From: VXMT01 sp965204835
GTDB taxonomy: Bacteria > Chloroflexota > Dehalococcoidia > UBA2979
DNA length: 64,000 nt
Direction: 5' to 3'
Assembly (NCBI GenBank): GCA_965204835.1
Contig: OZ242017.1
Coordinates: 2,294,001-2,358,000, forward strand
A model generated the notes under the pieces. It made no database searches and was not told the origin of the DNA. It was given only the letters and a program-made list of their open reading frames with translations. Below, piece after piece: positions 1-7,804 of this stretch (its first letter is position 1; each line of letters begins with the position of its first letter). Position numbers and translations under genes: made by a program.

Positions 1-1
1 G

Positions 2-1615
2 GTCGCGAACGTGCGGGACGGCGACCCGATCGGCGTGCTCGCGGTGCTGCTGATGGTGGTCGCGGTGCTGACCGGCGTGTTCCGGTTCCTCGAGAACTGG
101 ATCTCCCACGACATGGCGTTCCGCCTGCTCGCCGACATGCGCATCGACCTCTACCGCAAGCTCGACCAGCTCGCGCCCGCCTACCTGCTGCGACGCCGCA
201 CCGGCGACCTGGTGTCGATGGCGACGCAGGACGTCGAGACGGTCGAGTACTTCTTCGCGCACACCATCGCCAACGCCTTCGTGAGCGTCGTCGTCCCCGG
301 CGCGGCGCTGGTCACGCTCTTCGTCGTCGACTGGCGGCTCGGGCTGGGCCTCGCGCCGCTGCTCGTCGTGGCGGGGCTGAGCCCGCTCTTCACCCGACGC
401 ATCGTCGACCGGCTGGGGTCGAGGTCGCGCGACCACCTCGGCGCGCTGAACGCGCACATGGTCGACACGCTGCAAGGGCTGCGCGAGGTCACCGCCTTCC
501 AGCGCGAGCGGGAGCGCAAAGCGGAGTTCGAGGGCCTCATGCGCGAGTACCGGCCGGTGCGGGCCGGGTTCAACCGCCAGATCGCCGCGCAACGGACGCT
601 CCTCGAGGGCCTCACAGGCTTCGGCGGGCTCGCGGTGCTGACCATCGGCGGGGCGCTGGCCGTGCGCGGCGAGGTCGACTCGTCGCTCACGCCGATGCTG
701 ACGCTGCTCGCGATGGGCGCGTTCATGCCGGTGGCCGAACTCGCCCAGGTCGGGCGACGCCTCGGCGACACGCTTGGCGCGACACGGCGCCTGACCGCCG
801 TCCACGGCGAGCAGGTGCCGGTCCTCGACGGCCCCGGCGCGTCGGGAGCGGCCGCCGCCGCCGGCGCGGACGGCGTCTCCGAGGGCGCGTTCGCCGACGT
901 CGGCTTCACGTACGAGGACACGCCGCGCCCGGCGCTGGCGGACGTGTCGTTCGACCTCCGACCCGGCGGCACCGTGGCGCTCGTGGGCCCCTCGGGCGCG
1001 GGGAAGACCACCGCGGCCCACCTCATGCTGCGGTTCTGGGACCCGCAGGACGGGAGCATCACGCTCGAGGAGTCCGACCTGCGCACGTACCGCCTCGACG
1101 AGCTGCGCGGGCAGGTGGCGCTCGTCGCGCAGGACACCTACCTCTTCAACGCCTCGATCCGTGACAACCTGCGCGTCGCCCGACCCGAGGCGACCGAGGA
1201 CGAGCTCATGCTCGCCGTCGGGCGCGCCGGCCTCGCCGACTTCATCGAGTCGCTGCCGGACGGGCTCGATACGCCCGTGGGTGAGCGCGGGGCGCAGCTC
1301 TCCGGCGGGCAGCGCCAGCGCGTCGCTATCGGGCGCGCCCTGCTCAAGGACGCCCCCGTCCTCATCCTCGACGAGGCCACATCGCACCTCGACGGCCTCA
1401 ACGAGCGGCTGGTGCGGGACGCCCTCGACGAGCTGATGGAGCACCGCACGACGCTGGTGATCGCCCACCGCCTCTCGACGGTCCGCGACGCCGACCAGAT
1501 CGTCGTGCTCGACGAGGGCCGGGTCGTCGAGGTCGGGCGGCACGAGGAGCTCGCGGCGCAGGACGGCCTCTACGCGAGGCTAGTGCGGCGCCAGCTCGCC
1601 GGCGCGCGTCGGTAG
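2..1615 (+). CDS. ABC exporter, fused membrane and ATPase domains (5' truncated)
   Basis: The reading frame is open at the left edge, so the N-terminus lies outside the window. Roughly 240 residues of transmembrane domain, including a cytoplasmic coupling-helix region, are followed by a complete nucleotide-binding domain. Counting from the GTG at 11, Walker A GPSGAGKTT is near residue 325, the LSGGQ signature near 430, Walker B VLILDEATSH near 450 and the H-loop histidine (IAHRLST) near 484. This is the MsbA/half-transporter exporter layout, which works as a homo- or heterodimer driven by ATP. The substrate cannot be read from sequence; a partner half-transporter may lie upstream. It ends 2 nt before the next gene. 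Confidence 0.93.
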   Translation, partial: VANVRDGDPIGVLAVLLMVVAVLTGVFRFLENWISHDMAFRLLADMRIDLYRKLDQLAPAYLLRRRTGDLVSMATQDVETVEYFFAHTIANAFVSVVVPGAALVTLFVVDWRLGLGLAPLLVVAGLSPLFTRRIVDRLGSRSRDHLGALNAHMVDTLQGLREVTAFQRERERKAEFEGLMREYRPVRAGFNRQIAAQRTLLEGLTGFGGLAVLTIGGALAVRGEVDSSLTPMLTLLAMGAFMPVAELAQVGRRLGDTLGATRRLTAVHGEQVPVLDGPGASGAAAAAGADGVSEGAFADVGFTYEDTPRPALADVSFDLRPGGTVALVGPSGAGKTTAAHLMLRFWDPQDGSITLEESDLRTYRLDELRGQVALVAQDTYLFNASIRDNLRVARPEATEDELMLAVGRAGLADFIESLPDGLDTPVGERGAQLSGGQRQRVAIGRALLKDAPVLILDEATSHLDGLNERLVRDALDELMEHRTTLVIAHRLSTVRDADQIVVLDEGRVVEVGRHEELAAQDGLYARLVRRQLAGARR

Positions 1616-1617
1616 TC

Positions 1618-2868
1618 ATGACCCTCGCCCACGCACCTCGTGGCGCCGCCTTGTTGCCGCGGCGGGCGCTGGTGGCAGCGTCCCTGCTGCTCGCCGCCGC
1701 CCTGCTCGCATGCACCACGGGCGGCGACGACCCCGCCGCCGATGCGCGGCTGGCGGAGTTGGAGGCGCAGACCGCCGCCCTCGAAGCATCGATCGAGGCA
1801 CTCGAGGAGCAGAACGCCGAGCTGGAGCGCGAGGTCGAGGCGCTGCGCGCGGAGCTCGCGGCGACGGGCGACCCGCTCGACGACCTCGACGCCCGGCTAC
1901 AGGAGATCGAGGAGATCTTCGCGCGGCTGGATGCGCTCCTGCCCGGCTGGGAGCGCTGGACCGAGGACGACGACGAGGAGTCGGCGCGACTGGACGACGC
2001 GGCCGTGGAGCAGACCGCGCGGCTCGTGGAGGACTCGGGCGTCGAGGTGCGCTACGTCGACCACCCGGGACGGGGCGACCGCTCGGTCCTCGCGCTCCCT
2101 CGGGACATCGTTGCGGGTGAGACGCCGCTGGTCGTCGCGCTGCACGGCTACGGGTCGGACTCAGCGTCCCTCGCCGCCTACGTACCGCTGCACGAGCGCG
2201 TCGACCGCCGCGGCTTCGCCCTCCTGCTGCCGAACGGCACGCACGACGACATGGGGAACCGCTTCTGGAACCCCACCGACGAGTGCTGCGACGGGGGCAA
2301 GAGCGGCGAGGACGACGTGGCGTACCTGACCGAGCTGGTGGCGGAGGCGCGTCGCGTCGGGGACCTCGGGCCGGTGTACGTCTTCGGCTACTCGAACGGC
2401 GGGTTTATGTCGCACCACATGGCCTGCAAGGGCCTGCCCGGCCTGCGCGCCGTCGCCAGCCTGGCCGGGACGAGCTACGTCGAGGACTCCAGCTGCGAGG
2501 GCGCGCCCCCGGTCTCCGTGCTCCACGTCCACGGCACCGACGACGACGTGATCCTGTTCGAGGGCGACGAGAGCGACAAGGACCCGGACGGCGACGGCAA
2601 GCGTGCCTTCTACCTTGGCGCCACCGAGATGGTGGCGCGCTGGGGCCGGTTGGCCGGCTGCGAGTGGCCCGAGGACCTCGAGCCCCACGCCAGCCTCGAC
2701 CTCGACCAGTGGGTGCCGGGCCCCGAGACGCGCGCGTTCCGCGTGGCGTCGGGCTGCGCCGAGGGGGTCACCATCGAGCTCTGGGAAGGCGTCGGCAGCA
2801 GCCACGGACCTGCCTACGGCGACGCATTCGTCGACGCGCTGCTCGACTGGCTGCTGTCACACGAGTGA
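1618..2868 (+). CDS. Exported lipoprotein esterase (PHB depolymerase/feruloyl esterase-like, LpqC family)
   Basis: A 416-residue protein with a lipoprotein signal ending in the lipobox LLAC (Cys about residue 32). Residues about 42-85 are a heptad-rich, Glu/Ala-rich coiled coil, followed by an acidic linker. From about residue 160 there is an alpha/beta-hydrolase domain with VVALHGYGSD (oxyanion region), the nucleophile elbow GYSNGG, and VLHVHGTDDD carrying the acid. The CCDGG segment and overall order match the COG3509 esterase family, which hydrolyses polyesters or feruloyl esters outside the membrane. The actual substrate is unknown. The N-terminal coiled coil is an unusual addition and may space or oligomerise the enzyme on the cell surface. 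It starts 2 nt after the ABC gene, so the two are probably co-transcribed. Confidence 0.82.
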   Translation: MTLAHAPRGAALLPRRALVAASLLLAAALLACTTGGDDPAADARLAELEAQTAALEASIEALEEQNAELEREVEALRAELAATGDPLDDLDARLQEIEEIFARLDALLPGWERWTEDDDEESARLDDAAVEQTARLVEDSGVEVRYVDHPGRGDRSVLALPRDIVAGETPLVVALHGYGSDSASLAAYVPLHERVDRRGFALLLPNGTHDDMGNRFWNPTDECCDGGKSGEDDVAYLTELVAEARRVGDLGPVYVFGYSNGGFMSHHMACKGLPGLRAVASLAGTSYVEDSSCEGAPPVSVLHVHGTDDDVILFEGDESDKDPDGDGKRAFYLGATEMVARWGRLAGCEWPEDLEPHASLDLDQWVPGPETRAFRVASGCAEGVTIELWEGVGSSHGPAYGDAFVDALLDWLLSHE

Positions 2869-2902
2869 GGGTCGCGCGAGCCGCGTGAGTGCTGCCGCGC
2901 GA

Positions 2903-3515
2903 TCACTCCAGCCAGGTCACGACCTCGGAGTGGGGCGTGCGCTCGGCCGTTGGGAGCGCGGCGGCTCTCCCGAGGCCCACCATCCCGACCATCGTCCACG
3001 CCTCGTCGGCGCCGAGCATGGCGGCCAGCCCCGGAATCCGGGTCAGGCCGCCCGTGGTCCAGTCCATGCACAGCCCCTCGGCGACCGCGGCGAGGGCCAT
3101 GTTCTGGACGGCGCAGCACGCGGTGGCGTAGTTCTCGCGCGTGATCTCCTCGTTCTCTCCATCGACGCTGTAGACGTAGACCATCGCGGGAGCGTTCAGC
3201 ACGCGGTCGCGCTTGCCGTCGGCCGAGCGGCGTCTCCGCTCCGGGCTCGGGTTCGTCGCCTCGTCGTAGGCCGACTGCCAGGCGGCCTCGGCGATCCTCG
3301 TGCGCATCGGGCTGTCCTTGGGGATCGCGAAGAAGCGCGTCGGCTCGGTCATGCGGTGGGTTGGGAGCCCAGATCGCGGCGGCGAAGAGCCGCTCCAGCG
3401 TCTCGCGGGACACCGGGTCGGCGGTGAACTCCTTCACGTTGCGCCTGCGGAAGATGGCGTCGTAGACCCCGACGGCACTCGCGGGGATGTCGACCTCGTC
3501 GCTGCTGAGCTTCAT
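2903..3515 (-). pseudogene. Nitroreductase-family protein, interrupted by one frameshift
   Basis: Two frames together make one nitroreductase of about 200 residues. The N-terminal part starts at ATG 3515 behind a GGAGA ribosome site and contains RRRNVKEFTADPVS, the usual FMN-binding start of the family, running to AAIWAPN. The rest continues in another frame as MTEPTRFFAIPKDS and ends at 2903. Removing one C in the AACCCACC run (plus-strand GGG at 3358-3360) restores AAIWAPNHRMTEPTRFFAI, the normal family junction. Nitroreductases are FMN enzymes reducing nitro compounds or quinones with NAD(P)H. The lesion is either a real inactivating mutation or a homopolymer sequencing error. It lies beside the cassette that starts at 3584. 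Confidence 0.8.
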
Positions 3516-3583
3516 GCCGGTCTCCGGAGAGCGTGGGGCCCGTCGAGGTACTCGACGGCGGGTTGACGGGATATCGAGCGTCA

Positions 3584-3629
3584 TGGTGGGCCAAGGCGAA
3601 CCAATTGGCGAACGTTCGCTGGGAGTTGC
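3584..3629 (+). repeat. Left end of cassette 1 (tRNA 3'-end copy plus shared end motif)
   Basis: TGGTGGGCC is followed within 20 bp by TTGGCGA and then ACGTTCGCTGGGAGTTGC. The second cassette junction on tRNA-Ala has TTGGCGA and ACGTTCGCCTTGGAGGTTGC in the same order, separated by 11 extra bases. This similarity between two loci 29 kb apart is what identifies a shared element end. Confidence 0.6.
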
Positions 3630-3791
3630 TGATGTGAGCAAGGCGCCTATCAGCCCAGGATAGCTACCCACGAGCCTGCTGACCCACTAGATCCGAGGCT
3701 CTTCAGATCCCCAAGTCAGTCGGTTCCGGGGCTGCGACCAATCCCGGAAATGGCTGGGGATGTGGTTCCTGCCATCCAGGAACATCGCTCG

Positions 3792-3821
3792 TTGACATGC
3801 AACCCTGTGGTTGCGTATCGT
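3792..3821 (+). promoter_or_regulatory. Promoter with embedded operator for the ArsR gene
   Basis: A perfect -35 box TTGACA (3792-3797), an 18-bp spacer and TATCGT (3816-3821) as a 4/6 match to the -10 box. The predicted RNA start falls about at the ATG at 3830, so the message would be leaderless or nearly so. The spacer holds a perfect inverted repeat, GCAACC-CTGT-GGTTGC (3799-3814). It is a good candidate operator for the ArsR-type repressor encoded immediately downstream, giving autoregulation. Confidence 0.65.
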
Positions 3822-3829
3822 ACGTCTGC

Positions 3830-4102
3830 ATGCACAACGACCTGGTCTTCAGGGCACTCGCGGACCCAACTCGGAGGTTGATGCTGGACGAGCTCTCTGA
3901 GCGCAACGAGCAGACGCTCTACGAGCTCACAGCGCGCTTGATCATGCGGCATGAAGTCGCCATCTCCCGACAGGCCCTGGCCAAGCACATTGACCTCCTG
4001 GAACAAGCAGGGCTCGTAAGCTCGGAGAAGCGCGGCAAGTATCGGATGCTTGCCTTCACTGACGAACCCCTCAGGGCCGTCATGGATCGATGGCTCAGGT
4101 AA
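3830..4102 (+). CDS. ArsR-family winged-helix transcriptional regulator
   Basis: A 90-residue protein starting MHNDLVFRALADPTRR, the characteristic ArsR/SmtB opening in which a helix precedes 'DPTRR-ML-L'. The recognition region is about residues 40-65, with QALAKHIDLLEQAGLVSSEKRGK as helix-turn-helix plus wing. No cysteine metal-binding motif is present, so a metal sensor is unlikely. ArsR proteins of this kind are often linked to VOC or SRPBCC genes. The start was chosen because it begins the family domain and sits just after the -10 box; an upstream ATG at 3797 would lie inside the promoter. It forms an operon with the VOC gene 27 nt downstream and probably represses its own promoter. Confidence 0.85.
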   Translation: MHNDLVFRALADPTRRLMLDELSERNEQTLYELTARLIMRHEVAISRQALAKHIDLLEQAGLVSSEKRGKYRMLAFTDEPLRAVMDRWLR

Positions 4103-4129
4103 TACCACGAAAAGAAAGGGAGGCGAGAT

Positions 4130-4513
4130 ATGCGTATTACGCTCACCAGCGTCTTCGTACGTAACCAGGACGAAGCTCGGAAGTTCTACACGGAGACCCT
4201 CGGCTTTGTGAAGAAGCATGACTTGCCCGTGGGGGCATTCAAGTGGCTTACCGTGGTCTCGCCCGATGACCCAGATGGAACCGAGCTGCTGCTTGAACCA
4301 AATGACAACCCGGTAGCACAGGAATATCAGAAAGGGATCTTTGACCAGGGCATCCCAGCGGCATCCTTTAGAGTCACGGACATCCGTGCAGAGTATGAGA
4401 AACTGAAGCTACTGGGCGTAGCTTTTACGATGGAGCCAACAGCATTGGACAACGTCACTATCGCGGTCTTTGACGACACCTGCGGCAACTTGATCCAGAT
4501 CATGCAAACGTAA
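4130..4513 (+). CDS. VOC (glyoxalase/bleomycin-resistance/dioxygenase superfamily) protein
   Basis: A 127-residue protein beginning MRITLTSVFVRNQDEARKFY and ending with ITIAVFDDTCGNLIQIMQ-like strands, giving the two beta-alpha-beta-beta-beta modules of a VOC monomer. The family includes glyoxalases, fosfomycin- and bleomycin-resistance proteins and dioxygenases that bind a divalent metal in the cupped sheet. The ligand cannot be assigned here. GGGAGG lies 7 nt before the ATG. It is the second gene of the ArsR operon inside the tRNA-anchored cassette, and only 60 bp separate its stop from the tRNA 3' end. Codon use is less GC-biased than in the flanking genes, consistent with transfer. Confidence 0.82.
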   Translation: MRITLTSVFVRNQDEARKFYTETLGFVKKHDLPVGAFKWLTVVSPDDPDGTELLLEPNDNPVAQEYQKGIFDQGIPAASFRVTDIRAEYEKLKLLGVAFTMEPTALDNVTIAVFDDTCGNLIQIMQT

Positions 4514-4539
4514 CGACGACCGACCAGACCATCCCGCCT

Positions 4540-4582
4540 GGGACGCGGGTACAGTCTGACCCGCATTGGCATCTGGTGGGCC
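4540..4582 (+). repeat. Right end of cassette 1 with hairpin, and tRNA core copy
   Basis: GCGGGT (4545-4550) and ACCCGC (4559-4564) form a 6-bp stem around ACAGTCTG. The element continues to the core TGGTGGGCC at 4574-4582. The same arrangement (stem, loop with C-T/A-GTC, then core) appears at 33173-33187 and 34461-34475. Confidence 0.55.
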
Positions 4583-4650
4583 CGCCAGGATTCGAACCTG
4601 GGACCGATCGGTTATGAGCCGACTGCTCTAGGCCGCTGAGCTACGGGCCC
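4574..4650 (-). tRNA. tRNA with CAT anticodon (probably tRNA-Ile2, possibly elongator tRNA-Met)
   Basis: On the minus strand the acceptor arms GGGCCCG and CGGGCCC pair fully. The D arm is GCTC/GAGC, the anticodon stem GTCGG/CCGAT with loop CTCATAA (anticodon CAT), and the T arm CCAGG-TTCGAAT-CCTGG; CCA is encoded. The first pair is G-C, so it is not an initiator. The anticodon-arm sequence GGCTCATAACC resembles bacterial tRNA-Ile2, whose C34 is converted to lysidine by TilS, but Met cannot be excluded. Its 3' end doubles as the right boundary of cassette 1. Confidence 0.92.
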
Positions 4651-4732
4651 ACAGCGGCACCGACAGGGTACACGCGACCGATGCTCTCGACGCCCCCGCA
4701 GCGTGAGGGACGAAGCGACGCCGCCGGGCGTC

Positions 4733-5101
4733 TCAGGCGATCGGGCCCAACTCGCCGCCGCCGAGGATGTGCATGTGGAGGTGCGGCACCTCCTGGCCGG
4801 CGTCCGGGCCGTTGTTCACCACCAGCCGGTAGCCGCCCTCCGCCAGCCCCGCCCGCGCCGCGATCCGCGAGGCCGCGACGAGCATCCGCCCCGCCCACCC
4901 GGCGTCGCCGTCATCGAGCCCGGCCGGGCCCGCGGGCGGCTCGCCGCGCGGGATCAGCACGATGTGCGTCGGGGCGGCGGGGTTGATGTCGCGGAACGCG
5001 ATGAACTCGTCGTCCTCGTGGACGCGGTCGCTCGGGATCTCGTCGCGCAGGATGCGCGCGAAGACGTTGTCGCGGTCATAGCCGGTCGCCTCGTCGCTCA
5101 C
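4733..5101 (-). CDS. HIT-family nucleotide hydrolase/transferase
   Basis: A 122-residue protein with the histidine-triad motif HLHMHILGGG near its C-terminus, the catalytic signature of Hint-type AMP-lysine hydrolases and relatives. The N-terminal part (VFARILRDEIPSDRVHEDDE, then AFRDINPAAPTHIVLIPR) matches the Hint fold closely. GTG 5101 is taken as the start because GGAGAGG lies 6 nt upstream and the family sequence begins there. It lies 49 nt downstream of the P450 gene on the same strand and may be co-transcribed. The physiological substrate is unknown. Confidence 0.9.
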   Translation of the reverse strand: MSDEATGYDRDNVFARILRDEIPSDRVHEDDEFIAFRDINPAAPTHIVLIPRGEPPAGPAGLDDGDAGWAGRMLVAASRIAARAGLAEGGYRLVVNNGPDAGQEVPHLHMHILGGGELGPIA

Positions 5102-5150
5102 GTTGGACCTCTCCCCCTGGCTCGATCCGCCGCGCTCGCGGCGAGCCGCC

Positions 5151-6356
5151 TCACACCTCGAGTTCGAGCTTGCCCATGCCGCGCAGCACGAGCGTTCCGG
5201 CTCGCTCCGCGCCACCCTCGGCGACCCGCGGCTCCGGGAAGGCGTCGAGGAGCGCACGGAACGCGATGTCGCCCTCCAGCCGCGCGAGCGGCGCGCCGAG
5301 GCAGAAGTGGATGCCGCGCCCGAACGAGAGGTGCCGGTTGGGCGAGCGCGCGATGTCGAGCGCGTCGGGCTCGGGGAACTGCGCCGGGTCGCGGTTCGCC
5401 GAGCCGAGGAGCAGCAACACCGTCGAGCCTGCCTCGATGGTGCGTCCGCCGACCTCGGCGGTCTCGCGCGCGAAGCGCACCGCGCCCTGCACGCTGCTGT
5501 CGTAGCGCAGGAACTCCTCGACGGCCGAGGGCAGGAGCTCGGGCTCGGCGCGCAGCCGCGCGGCCGCCTCGGGGTGCTCGGTCAGGGCGAGCAGGCCGTT
5601 GCCGATCAGGTTCGTCGTCGTCTCGTGGCCGGCGAGGAGCAGCAGGATCGAGAACGCCAGCAGCTCGTCGTGCGAGAGGCGCTCGCCGTCCTCCTCGGCC
5701 TGCACGAGCGCCGTCATGATGTCGGCGCCCGGGGCGGCGCGGCGCTCCGCGACGACCTCGTCCATGTACGCGACGACCTCGACCGTGGCCCGCCGGGCGT
5801 TGGCGAGCACGTCCGGGGTGTTGAGCACGTTCGTCGTGTTCGCGATCGCCGTCGACCACTCCTTGAAGCGGTCGCGGTCGCTCGCGGGGACGCCGAGGAG
5901 CTCCGCGATTACGATGATCGGGAGGGGCTGCGCGAAGCCTGTGACGGCGTCGAAGCGCCCGCCTCGGGCGCGGTCGGCGTCCGCGAGCAGCGCGGCGGCG
6001 ATCTCCTCGATGTGGGGGCGCAGGCCCTCGATGGCGCGAGGGGTGAAGGCGCGGTTGAGCAGGGTGCGGAGGCGGGTGTGCACCGGCGGGTCGGAGTTGA
6101 GCACCGTCGGCACCTCGCCCAGCGGGAACTCGCGGCGCTGTTGCTGCAGCACCGTCGCGAGCTGGCCGGAGGCCGTGTCCGAGCTCGACGAGAACACGTC
6201 CGGGTCGCGGAGCACGCGCTCGCAGTCCTCGTAGGCCGTGAGCACCCAGGCCTGGATGGCCATGCTGAAGTGCACGGGGTCCTCGGCGCGCAGCGCGGCA
6301 TAGGCCGGGTAGGGGTTGGCCTGGTACGAGGGCAGGAATGGATTGAAGACCGCCAT
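5151..6356 (-). CDS. Cytochrome P450
   Basis: A 401-residue soluble bacterial P450. Visible landmarks are the I-helix AGHETTTN (proton relay Thr), the K-helix E-x-x-R in the VEEFLRYDSS region, and the haem loop LSFGRGIHFCLGAPLARLE, whose Cys is the fifth haem ligand. The enzyme uses two electrons and O2 to hydroxylate an unknown substrate. No dedicated ferredoxin or reductase is adjacent, although ferredoxin-like genes lie 2.4 kb away. It starts at ATG 6356, divergent from the AarF gene with a 51-bp shared upstream region. Confidence 0.95.
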   Translation of the reverse strand: MAVFNPFLPSYQANPYPAYAALRAEDPVHFSMAIQAWVLTAYEDCERVLRDPDVFSSSSDTASGQLATVLQQQRREFPLGEVPTVLNSDPPVHTRLRTLLNRAFTPRAIEGLRPHIEEIAAALLADADRARGGRFDAVTGFAQPLPIIVIAELLGVPASDRDRFKEWSTAIANTTNVLNTPDVLANARRATVEVVAYMDEVVAERRAAPGADIMTALVQAEEDGERLSHDELLAFSILLLLAGHETTTNLIGNGLLALTEHPEAAARLRAEPELLPSAVEEFLRYDSSVQGAVRFARETAEVGGRTIEAGSTVLLLLGSANRDPAQFPEPDALDIARSPNRHLSFGRGIHFCLGAPLARLEGDIAFRALLDAFPEPRVAEGGAERAGTLVLRGMGKLELEV

Positions 6357-6407
6357 CGCCTACGATCGTAACGCACCGCCCCACCCACGCGTCGAGGGGA
6401 CCATGCG

Positions 6408-7760
6408 ATGACTCAGACAGTGCTCGGTGTGGCGCCGCGTCCGCCGTCGGGCCGGTGGCGGCGCTTCGTGCCGATGGCCGTCACGGTGGTGCTGCTGTGG
6501 CTGCGCTGGCGCTGGCTGCGCATCATGCGGTGGCTGCGCCGCTCCGAGCTGCCCGAGCAGACCGCGCGCTTCCACCTCTCCGCCGCGCGCGCCATCGTGC
6601 GCCGCGCGGTGCGTCAGCAGGGGCTCATCATCAAGAGCGTGCAGTTCCTGGGCAGCCGCGCCGACATCCTCCGCGACGAGTACGTGGAGACCATGTCGCT
6701 GGTCCACGACGCCGTCCCGCCCCGGCCGTGGGAGGAGATGCGCCCGCTCATCGAGCGTGAGCTCGGCGGGTCCGTCGACGACCTCTACGCGGAGTTCGAC
6801 CGCAACGCCGTCGCCGCCGCTTCGCTCGCGCAGGTCTACCGTGCGCGGCTGCACGACGGCACCGACGTAGCCGTGAAGGTGCAGTACCCCGGCATCGACC
6901 GCATCGTCGGCTGGGACATCGAGACGATCCGCTGGCTGGCCGCCGTCTGGGCGCGCATCGAGAACGTGATCGACTTCCGCCCCGTCGCCCAGGAGCTCGA
7001 GCGCAACGCGCCCGACGAGATCGACTTCATACACGAGGGACGGGCCGCCGAGGAGATCGCGGCGCTCCTCGATGGCCGCGACGACGTCGTCGTGCCTCGC
7101 ATCTACTGGGAGCGGTCGAGCCGGCGCGTCCTGACGATGGACTACCTCGACGGCATCAAGATCACGAACGTCGACGAGTTGCGCGAGCTGGGTATCGACA
7201 CGGCGGCCATCGCCGACGCGCTGATCGACATCTACAACGTGACGATCCTGCGGCACGGCATGTTCCACGCCGACCCGCACCCCGGCAACCTCTTCGTGCT
7301 GCCGCCGAGGGACGGCGAGCCGGCGCGCATCGGCCTCGTCGACTTCGGGCTGACGAAGCGGCTGCCGGACGAGTTCCGGCAGCAGGTCGTGGTCCTGACC
7401 AGCGCGATCATCGCGCAGCACCGCGCCGAGATCTCGAACGTCATGGAGGACATGGGCTTCCGCACCCGCGTCCGCGACGAGGAGACCTACTACGAGCTCG
7501 GCGAGGCGTTCCTCGGCGACGTGCTGCGCTCCGGGCAGGCCTACGCCGACCAGCAGCTGTTCGCCGAGGTCAACGTGCGGCTCGGCCGCGTGCTGCGCGC
7601 CAACCCGCTCGTCGAGGTCCCCGGCGACGTGGTGCTGATCGCGCGCGTGATGGGGCTGCTCTCCGGCATTGGGCGCTCGCTCGACTCCGAGACGGACCTG
7701 ATGGACTCGATCCTCCCGTACCTCGAGGAGGAGTCCGCCGCCCCCACGCCGACGACGTAG
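6408..7760 (+). CDS. AarF/UbiB/ABC1 protein-kinase-like protein
   Basis: A 450-residue protein. A hydrophobic N-terminal stretch (about residues 22-40) precedes the ABC1 domain. The nucleotide-binding Ala-rich loop AAASLAQVYRA, the lysine in VAVKVQYPGI, the catalytic-loop segment HADPHPGNLF and the metal-binding DFGLTKRL are all present. UbiB-type proteins support isoprenoid-quinone synthesis or lipid-linked processes through an atypical ATPase activity. Whether this one acts on menaquinone/ubiquinone cannot be read from the context. GAGGGGACC precedes ATG 6408. It is divergent from the P450 gene. Confidence 0.92.
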   Translation: MTQTVLGVAPRPPSGRWRRFVPMAVTVVLLWLRWRWLRIMRWLRRSELPEQTARFHLSAARAIVRRAVRQQGLIIKSVQFLGSRADILRDEYVETMSLVHDAVPPRPWEEMRPLIERELGGSVDDLYAEFDRNAVAAASLAQVYRARLHDGTDVAVKVQYPGIDRIVGWDIETIRWLAAVWARIENVIDFRPVAQELERNAPDEIDFIHEGRAAEEIAALLDGRDDVVVPRIYWERSSRRVLTMDYLDGIKITNVDELRELGIDTAAIADALIDIYNVTILRHGMFHADPHPGNLFVLPPRDGEPARIGLVDFGLTKRLPDEFRQQVVVLTSAIIAQHRAEISNVMEDMGFRTRVRDEETYYELGEAFLGDVLRSGQAYADQQLFAEVNVRLGRVLRANPLVEVPGDVVLIARVMGLLSGIGRSLDSETDLMDSILPYLEEESAAPTPTT

Positions 7761-7804
7761 CCGGCGCCGCCCACCCCTCGGACGTCCCGTCGCGCCTCGA
7801 TACG

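Larger units (their letters stand above)
3516..3829. other. Gene-free stretch: nitroreductase upstream region and leader of tRNA cassette
   Basis: No gene seen. Positions 3516-3583 are the promoter region of the nitroreductase. At 3584-3592 is TGGTGGGCC, a copy of the 3' end of the CAT tRNA gene, followed by a left-end motif that includes the palindrome GCGAACGTTCGC (3608-3619). The remaining leader is lower in GC than the flanks. It contains a 7-bp-arm inverted repeat GTTCCTG/CAGGAAC (3765-3783) and then the promoter of the ArsR gene. Confidence 0.6.
3584..4582 (+). mobile_element. tRNA-anchored gene cassette 1 (ArsR + VOC cargo), no recombinase
   Basis: Bounded by direct repeats of TGGTGGGCC at 3584-3592 and 4574-4582; the second copy is the 3' terminus (acceptor stem plus CCA) of the minus-strand CAT tRNA. 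The interval is visibly lower in GC than its neighbours. Its left end carries ACGTTCGCTGGGAGTTGC (3612-3629), nearly the same as ACGTTCGCCTTGGAGGTTGC at 33231-33250 in the tRNA-Ala cassette. Its right end carries GTACAGTCTGACC in a hairpin (4545-4564), comparable with GTACTGTCTACC at the tRNA-Ala site. The cargo is two genes pointing toward the tRNA. Integration is inferred; no integrase gene is inside or nearby. Confidence 0.65.
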
